This document shows, one piece after another, positions 1 to 5,454 of a stretch of 5,454 bases of DNA. Source of the stretch: Sulfuritalea sp. (lineage in GTDB: Bacteria > Pseudomonadota > Gammaproteobacteria > Burkholderiales > Rhodocyclaceae). Position numbers and translations under genes: made by a program. How positions within the stretch are numbered: the stretch's first letter is position 1; each line of letters starts with the position of its first letter. Location: NCBI GenBank assembly GCA_022843505.1, contig JALHNN010000213.1:1-5454 (forward strand). Reading direction: 5' to 3'. Below the pieces are notes generated by a model, which searched no databases, had not been told where the DNA came from, and saw only the letters and a program-made list of their open reading frames with translations.

Positions 1-286
1 CGTGCAGCTGATCGCCGATGCGTATGAAGCCGACACCACGCCCGGCGAAGTCTCGCTGATGATCACCAAGCACTGCCTGCGCTACAGCCACAGCCTCTGC
101 CCCAAGGAAGCCAAGGGCTGGTTCAAGGGCCGGGTTGATGGCATAAGTGCCGAGCCCATGGTGCTGGTCAATGGCAAGGAGCGCCTGACCCTGAAGTTCG
201 ACTGCAAGGCCTGCGAGATGCACGTCATGGGCCGCGTCAAGAAGAACCGGCAGATCCCGATACAGCCGATTCCGCATCACGCCTGA
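1..286 (+). CDS. Peptidase U32 family protein, C-terminal fragment (5' end outside window)
   Basis: The reading frame is open from the left edge (first full codon at base 2) to the TGA at 284-286, giving the last 94 residues of a longer protein. The GTG at base 2 is very probably an internal valine, not a start. The fragment has the C-terminal signature of U32 proteins: KHCLRYSHSLCPKEA (about 23-37), PMVLVNGKERLTLKFDC (52-68) and CKACEMHVMGR (68-78). Four cysteines (25, 33, 68, 71) form two pairs that could bind a metal or Fe-S cluster; this is inference. Characterised U32 proteins act in rRNA hydroxylation (RlhA), oxygen-independent ubiquinone hydroxylation (UbiU/UbiV) or, by older reports, proteolysis. 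An RlhA-like role would suit the dihydrouridine synthase that follows 6 bases downstream, but without the N-terminal domain I do not assign the subfamily. Family assignment is fairly sure; function is not. Confidence 0.85.
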   Translation, partial: VQLIADAYEADTTPGEVSLMITKHCLRYSHSLCPKEAKGWFKGRVDGISAEPMVLVNGKERLTLKFDCKACEMHVMGRVKKNRQIPIQPIPHHA

Positions 287-292
287 ACGTTC

Positions 293-1260
293 ATGAAACT
301 CGTCCTCGCCCCCATGGAAGGCCTCGCCGACGACGTGCTGCGCGGCGTGCTGACGCGCGCCGCCCGCTATGACTGGTGCGTCACCGAGTTCGTCCGCGTC
401 ACCGATGCCGTGCTGCCGCACCGCTGCTATACGCGGCTATCGCCCGAACTCGGCAAGGGCGCGCGCACCGAGGCCGGCACCCCCGTGCGCGTCCAGCTGC
501 TGGGCAACGACCCGGAAATGCTGGCGGCCAATGCCGCCCACCTCGCCCGCCTCCATCCCTATGGCATCGACCTCAACTTTGGCTGTCCGACGCCGCTGGT
601 CAATCGCCATCGCGGCGGCGCGGCCCTGCTGGGTGAACCCGAGCTATTGCACCGCATCGCCGCGGCGGTGCGCGCCGCCGTGCCGCGCGAGATGCCGGTC
701 ACCGCCAAGATGCGGCTGGGCATCGACGACACGAGCAAAGCCATAGCCTGCGCGCTGGCGCTGGAGTCCGGCGGCATCAACGAACTCGTGGTCCATGCCC
801 GCACCAAGGCCGACGGCTACAAGCCGATCAGGCGCTGGGAATGGGTGGCGCGCATCCGCGAGGCGGTGACGCTGCCGCTGATCGCCAACGGCGAGGTGTG
901 GACCGTCGCCGACTGGCAGGCGATCCGCACCGCCAGCGGCTGTGACGACGTCATGCTGGGCCGCGGCGCCGTCGCCGACCCGCTGCTGGCGCGGCGCATC
1001 CGCGGCGACGCCGACGCGGAGCCGACCGATGCCGACTGGCGCGTGATCGAAGCCATGATCGGCGACTTCTGGTCCCGCGTCCAGCGCAAGGTCCTGCCCG
1101 CCCAGTCTCCCGGCCGCCTCAAGCAGTGGCTGGGGCTGATGCAACGCCGCTACCCGCAGGCCGAGCGCCTCTTCCGCACCCTGCGCGAAGCCCGCCGCAG
1201 TCCCGAACTCAGCGCCATCCTGCAGCGCGAGGGCGTGATCGACGCGTCGCGCGAGGCGGC

Positions 1261-1264
<4 letters not shown>
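293..1264 (+). CDS. dusC: tRNA-dihydrouridine synthase, DusC type
   Basis: This is a cytoplasmic FMN enzyme that reduces uridine to dihydrouridine in the tRNA D-loop with NADPH; the E. coli DusC family acts at position 16. The 323 residues match the family's usual size (about 315). The N-terminal FMN-barrel strand is MKLVLAPMEG (1-10), followed by CVTEFVRVTD (29-38). The catalytic cysteine is Cys98 in NFGCPTPLVN (95-104). Other flavin or substrate residues are Lys139 (TAKMRLG), His168 (VVHART), IANGEV (197-202) and LGRGA (222-226). The C-terminal RLKQWL (275-280) resembles RIKQWL of E. coli DusC, and TEFVRV is also DusC-like, which favours DusC over DusA or DusB. The start at 293 is chosen because it alone keeps the first barrel strand. 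No Shine-Dalgarno motif precedes it, so coupling to the stop 6 bases upstream is likely. Position specificity is inferred from resemblance. Confidence 0.93.
1253..1256 (+). promoter_or_regulatory. Probable ribosome binding site for the TTG-started GT41 gene
   Basis: GAGG lies inside the last codons of dusC, 4 bases before the TTG at 1261. The spacing is a little short, but together with the TTGA stop-start overlap it supports initiation at 1261 by translational coupling. Confidence 0.45.
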
Positions 1265-3132
<1,868 letters not shown>

Positions 3133-3195
3133 GGGTTTGCAGACCGGCAACGGCAGCCGGGAGTCGGCGCTGGCGCTACGGCGATCCTGTGGCGC
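3133..3195. other. 63-bp convergent intergenic gap, weak hairpin only
   Basis: The GT41 gene (+) and the acyltransferase gene (-) end tail to tail here. The best structure is a 5-bp stem, CCGGC (3144-3148) with GCCGG (3156-3160), around a 7-base loop. There is no T-run on either side, so I do not call a rho-independent terminator. Termination may be rho-dependent or lie within the coding ends. Confidence 0.4.
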
Positions 3196-4806
3196 TCAGG
3201 GCTTGCGGCGCGGCGCGGCGGGCTTTTTCGCAGCGGCGGCGCCCCGCGTCTTCCCGGGCTCCGATGTCATTGCGGCAGTGGTCTCTTTCGCCCCCGGCGA
3301 CTTGCCGGCAGCTGGCTTGCCGACCTTTGCCTTTGCCACCTTTGCCGCCTTTGCCACCGGAGCGGCGCTTTTCGCGGGCGCCTTGCGCGACCTGGGCGCG
3401 GCTGTCGCCTTCGGCGCGATTGCCGCTTCCAGTTCCTGCAGGGCCTCCTCGGCATAGACCGCGAGGCGCTGCATGCTCGGCAGCGAGGCGTGGCAGCCGG
3501 TGAAACCGAAGTTCATCGCCCCGGCGTAGCTCTCGCAGGTGATGTTGAGTGCCTGGCCGTGGGTCACGATCGATGCCGGATAGATGGCGACGAGCTCGGC
3601 GCCGCGGAAGTAGAGCGGCTTGTCCGGCCCCGGCACGTTCGAGATGGTGATGTTGAACATCGGCCGCGTGCGGCCGCCGATGCCGGCAAGCAGGGTGAGG
3701 ATGGTCGGCGCCATCAGCAGCACCGTGTATTGCAGCATCGCCTGCTTGGGCAGGCTTTGCACGTGCTCCTTGGCGTGGCGCACGGATTCGCGGATCGCGG
3801 CGAGGCGTTCGCGCGCGTCAGTGATGTCGGTGCCCAGCGTGGCGATGATGAAGGTGATCGCATTGCCGCTGCCCTCGTCGTCCGCCGGCCGCACCGAGAC
3901 CGGAATGCCGGTGGTCAGCGACCTGGCCGGCAGGTCGCCGCGTTCGTCGAGGAAGCGTCGCAGCGCGCCGCCGCAGATCGCCAGCACGACGTCGTTGAGG
4001 GTGCATTCCGCCGCCCTGGCGAGATTGCGCAGGCGCTCCAGGGGGAACTGCTGCGTGGCAAAGCGGCGCTTCTCGCGCACGCGGCCGTTGAGCACCGACT
4101 GCGGCGAGGTGAAGGGCACGATCATGCCGTCGCCCGTGCCCAGGCCCTTGAGCATCCTGCCGAAGGCCACCACCAGTTGCGGCACGGTCTGCACCTGCCC
4201 GCGCAGGGCCTCGACCGCCAGGGCCAGGGCGTTGGCGACGGTCGGCAGCGGAGTGTCCGCGCCCGAACGCCGCGAGCGCGGCAATCCCGAGGCCCAGAAC
4301 GGCGGCAGCTTGCGGCTCGCCTCGCGATCCGGTGACATGGCCCCCTGCAAGAGCTTCATGCCGCTGACGCCGTCGATCAGCGAATGGTGCATCTTGATGA
4401 AGAGGGCGAAGCGGTCGCCCTCCAGGCCTTCGATCAGGGTGCATTCCCAGGGCGGGCGGCTCAGGTCCAGCGGCGTGCTCTGCAGGCGGCCGACCAGTTC
4501 GCCCAGTTCGCGCTCGCCCCCCGGCCAGGGCAGCGCCGCGTGGCGCACGTGGTACTCGAGGTCGATGTTGCGGTCCTCGATCCACACCGGCACGGGATTC
4601 TTGTTGAAGGCGTATTTCAGGCGCCGGTTCCAGGGCGCGGTGAATTCGCGGTGGCCGCGGAATTCCGCCATCATCTTGCGCATGTAGTCCTTCGGCGCGC
4701 CCTCTGGCAGGCGGAACTGCAGCAGGCCGCCGACGTGGTTGGGCGTCGCCCGCGATTCGGTAAATAGCCAGGCGGCGTCGAGCGGATTGAGGCGAACGGT
4801 AGTCAT
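3196..4806 (-). CDS. WS/DGAT-family wax ester synthase / diacylglycerol acyltransferase with basic C-terminal tail
   Basis: This 536-residue enzyme family joins acyl-CoA to a fatty alcohol (wax ester) or diacylglycerol (triacylglycerol), usually at the inner membrane or lipid-droplet surface. The N-terminus NPLDAAWLFTES (7-18) is typical. The catalytic HHxxxDG motif is HHSLIDG (140-146), with His141 the likely base. SRPPWE (116-121) is the PLW region with Pro for Leu. TLNDVVLAICGGALRRFL (269-286) carries the conserved Asn-Asp pair (271-272). ISNVPGP (388-394) and NITCESYAGAMNFGFTGC (421-438) complete the C-terminal domain. Residues about 464-536 form a Lys/Ala/Pro-rich tail beyond the usual domain. 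The ATG at 4806 has GAGGA 8 bases upstream. The gene follows a transporter gene on the same strand after 83 bp. The family is secure; the preferred acceptor cannot be read from sequence, and many bacteria carry several paralogues. Confidence 0.92.
   Translation of the reverse strand: MTTVRLNPLDAAWLFTESRATPNHVGGLLQFRLPEGAPKDYMRKMMAEFRGHREFTAPWNRRLKYAFNKNPVPVWIEDRNIDLEYHVRHAALPWPGGERELGELVGRLQSTPLDLSRPPWECTLIEGLEGDRFALFIKMHHSLIDGVSGMKLLQGAMSPDREASRKLPPFWASGLPRSRRSGADTPLPTVANALALAVEALRGQVQTVPQLVVAFGRMLKGLGTGDGMIVPFTSPQSVLNGRVREKRRFATQQFPLERLRNLARAAECTLNDVVLAICGGALRRFLDERGDLPARSLTTGIPVSVRPADDEGSGNAITFIIATLGTDITDARERLAAIRESVRHAKEHVQSLPKQAMLQYTVLLMAPTILTLLAGIGGRTRPMFNITISNVPGPDKPLYFRGAELVAIYPASIVTHGQALNITCESYAGAMNFGFTGCHASLPSMQRLAVYAEEALQELEAAIAPKATAAPRSRKAPAKSAAPVAKAAKVAKAKVGKPAAGKSPGAKETTAAMTSEPGKTRGAAAAKKPAAPRRKP
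3199..3417 (-). other. Lys/Ala/Pro-rich C-terminal tail of the acyltransferase
   Basis: Residues 464-536 hold 14 Lys and 5 Arg against only 2 Glu, with the rest mostly Ala, Pro, Gly, Ser and Thr. The core VAKAAKVAKAKVGKPAAGK (484-502) resembles the AKxAK-type tails of histone H1-like proteins and PhaF-type phasins. It is coded partly by a short repeat, TTTGCC on the + strand at 3326, 3332, 3341 and 3350. It is probably disordered. Nucleic-acid, polyphosphate or granule binding is inference. Confidence 0.75.
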
Positions 4807-4814
4807 GCTTGCTG

Positions 4815-4819
4815 TCCTC
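4815..4819 (-). promoter_or_regulatory. Ribosome binding site of the WS/DGAT gene
   Basis: On the - strand GAGGA lies 8 bases before the ATG at 4806. It is a good Shine-Dalgarno match at normal spacing and supports this start. No clear -35/-10 pair is visible in the 83-bp gap, so the gene may be read from the transporter transcript. Confidence 0.65.
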
Positions 4820-4838
4820 GGGCCGGGAAACGGAACCC

Positions 4839-4872
4839 GCGCACCTTAGCCGATTTCAGGCCATCGGTGCGC
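4839..4872. other. Inverted repeat between the binding-protein and WS/DGAT genes
   Basis: A perfect 7-bp inverted repeat, GCGCACC (4839-4845) and GGTGCGC (4866-4872), encloses 20 bases. An overlapping inner stem, CCGAT (4850-4854) and ATCGG (4863-4867) with an 8-base loop, shares two bases with the outer right arm, so the two full stems compete. No T-run follows. It could be a weak terminator or attenuator, an operator, an RNA-processing site or chance in GC-rich DNA. Confidence 0.35.
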
Positions 4873-4889
4873 CCTGGGTGACATGGCGC

Positions 4890-5454
4890 TCAATGGGCGG
4901 TGGCGGCTTCGCGCCGGCGGTAGCCGCGCCACGCCGGCCAGATCGCCGCCGCCAGCACCAGCGCCACCAGCAGCAGCGGCCAGACCACGGGGCGGTTCCA
5001 CTCGGCGCGGCGCTGCGCGCGCAGGGCGGCATCGACGCGCTGGTACTTCAGGGTGTTGTGGCCGACCTTGCTTGGCTTGCGGTTCTTCAGCCAGGCGTGG
5101 CGCAGGCTGTAATCCTTGGGATGAAATCCGAATATCCATGGCGCATCGTGGCGCAGGATCTCGGTCATGCGGTCGATGATCTCCTGGCGCTGCGGGCCGT
5201 TCTCCATGGCCTTCATGCGCTCGAAGAGCTTGTCATACTCCGGATTCTGGTAGTTCGCCGCGTTCTCGCCGCTTTGCTTGACCTTGCTCTGCCGGCCATG
5301 CAGCAGGAACATGAAGTTCTCGGGGTCGGGATAGTCCGCGTTCCAGCCCCAGTAGAAGAGCTGCACCGCGCCCTTGCGCACCTTCTCCTGGAAACGGTTG
5401 TAGTCGGTGCTGCGCACCACCAGCTGGATGTCGAGCTTGGCGAACTGCTTGTTG
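4890..5454 (-). CDS. ABC transporter substrate-binding protein, family 5, C-terminal fragment with membrane anchor (5' end outside window)
   Basis: The frame is open from the right edge to the stop at 4890-4892, giving the last 187 complete residues. The GTG at 5418-5420 is internal, since the preceding codons (NKQFAKLDIQL) continue the family pattern. Family-5 solute-binding proteins capture oligopeptides, dipeptides or other solutes in the periplasm for an ABC importer. The signature is FYWGWNADYPDPENF, followed by NYQNPEYDKLFERMKAM and the helix PQRQEIIDRMTEIL with DAPWIFGFHPKDY, all typical of the C-terminal lobe of SBP_bac_5 proteins. Unusually, it ends in a hydrophobic helix (VVWPLLLVALVLAAAIWPAW, coded at about 4929-4988) and a basic RGYRRRE tail. 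That suggests a C-terminal inner-membrane anchor with the tail in the cytoplasm. Ligand and partner permeases cannot be told, since the upstream part is missing. Confidence 0.9.
   Translation of the reverse strand, partial: NKQFAKLDIQLVVRSTDYNRFQEKVRKGAVQLFYWGWNADYPDPENFMFLLHGRQSKVKQSGENAANYQNPEYDKLFERMKAMENGPQRQEIIDRMTEILRHDAPWIFGFHPKDYSLRHAWLKNRKPSKVGHNTLKYQRVDAALRAQRRAEWNRPVVWPLLLVALVLAAAIWPAWRGYRRREAATAH
4929..4991 (-). other. Predicted C-terminal transmembrane helix of the binding protein
   Basis: About 21 mostly hydrophobic residues (Pro-Val-Val-Trp to Ala-Trp) are followed at once by RGYRRR. By the positive-inside rule the C-terminus would be cytoplasmic and the binding domain periplasmic. 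This was judged by eye; no predictor was run. Confidence 0.75.

Noticed and set aside
1126..1260. An N-terminal extension of the GT41 protein from the ATG at 1126
   Set aside because: The 45 residues are low-complexity and read inside dusC, while the TTG at 1261 gives a typical SEC-C N-terminus and a stop-start overlap.
3144..3160. A rho-independent terminator between the convergent genes
   Set aside because: The stem is only 5 bp and no T-run follows in either direction.
4369..4460. A degenerate WS/DGAT active site or pseudogene, prompted by the PPW variant of the PLW motif
   Set aside because: HHSLIDG, the Asn-Asp pair and NVPGP are all intact, the frame is full-length, and Pro for Leu in that motif seems tolerated.
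3490..4687. Two long + strand open frames (281 and 355 residues) opposite the WS/DGAT gene
   Set aside because: They overlap a gene with intact catalytic motifs, are Arg/Ala/Ser-rich, show no domain and have no ribosome site that I can see; they are shadow frames.

Overview
The window is GC-rich, with dense, strongly codon-biased genes. It reads as ordinary chromosome of a Gram-negative proteobacterium. A DusC-type tRNA dihydrouridine synthase, a U32 protein, a SPINDLY-type glycosyltransferase and a WS/DGAT acyltransferase together suggest a betaproteobacterium, perhaps near the Rhodocyclales/Burkholderiales. That placement is inferred from protein resemblance and was not computed.

Layout. 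Bases 1-3132 hold three genes in one direction (+), packed like an operon. First is the 3' end of a U32-family peptidase-like gene, cut by the window edge. Six bases later comes a complete dusC-type gene. Then comes a 623-residue protein with an N-terminal SEC-C zinc motif, tetratricopeptide repeats and a GT41 (OGT/SPINDLY-like) glycosyltransferase domain. I place its start at a TTG (1261) that overlaps the dusC stop codon as TTGA.

Bases 3133-3195 are a short convergent gap with no convincing terminator. Bases 3196-5454 run the other way (-). They hold the 3' end of a family-5 (oligopeptide/dipeptide type) ABC-transporter substrate-binding protein with an unusual C-terminal membrane helix. 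An 83-bp gap with inverted repeats follows, then a complete WS/DGAT-family acyltransferase with a lysine/alanine/proline-rich tail.

How the genes may work together. The first two + genes plausibly both concern RNA modification or translation: DusC modifies tRNA, and some U32 proteins modify rRNA. The GT41 protein behind them probably glycosylates protein, with unknown target and donor sugar. On the - strand, transport of a peptide-like or other solute and storage-lipid (wax ester/triacylglycerol) synthesis lie in line and may be co-transcribed, but no functional link is visible.

No RNA gene, mobile element, CRISPR array or phage-like segment was seen, and no gene-free stretch exceeds 83 bases. 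I see no clearly new multi-gene system. The points most worth a second look are the SEC-C/TPR/GT41 fusion with its TTG start, the basic tail on the acyltransferase and the membrane-anchored binding protein.
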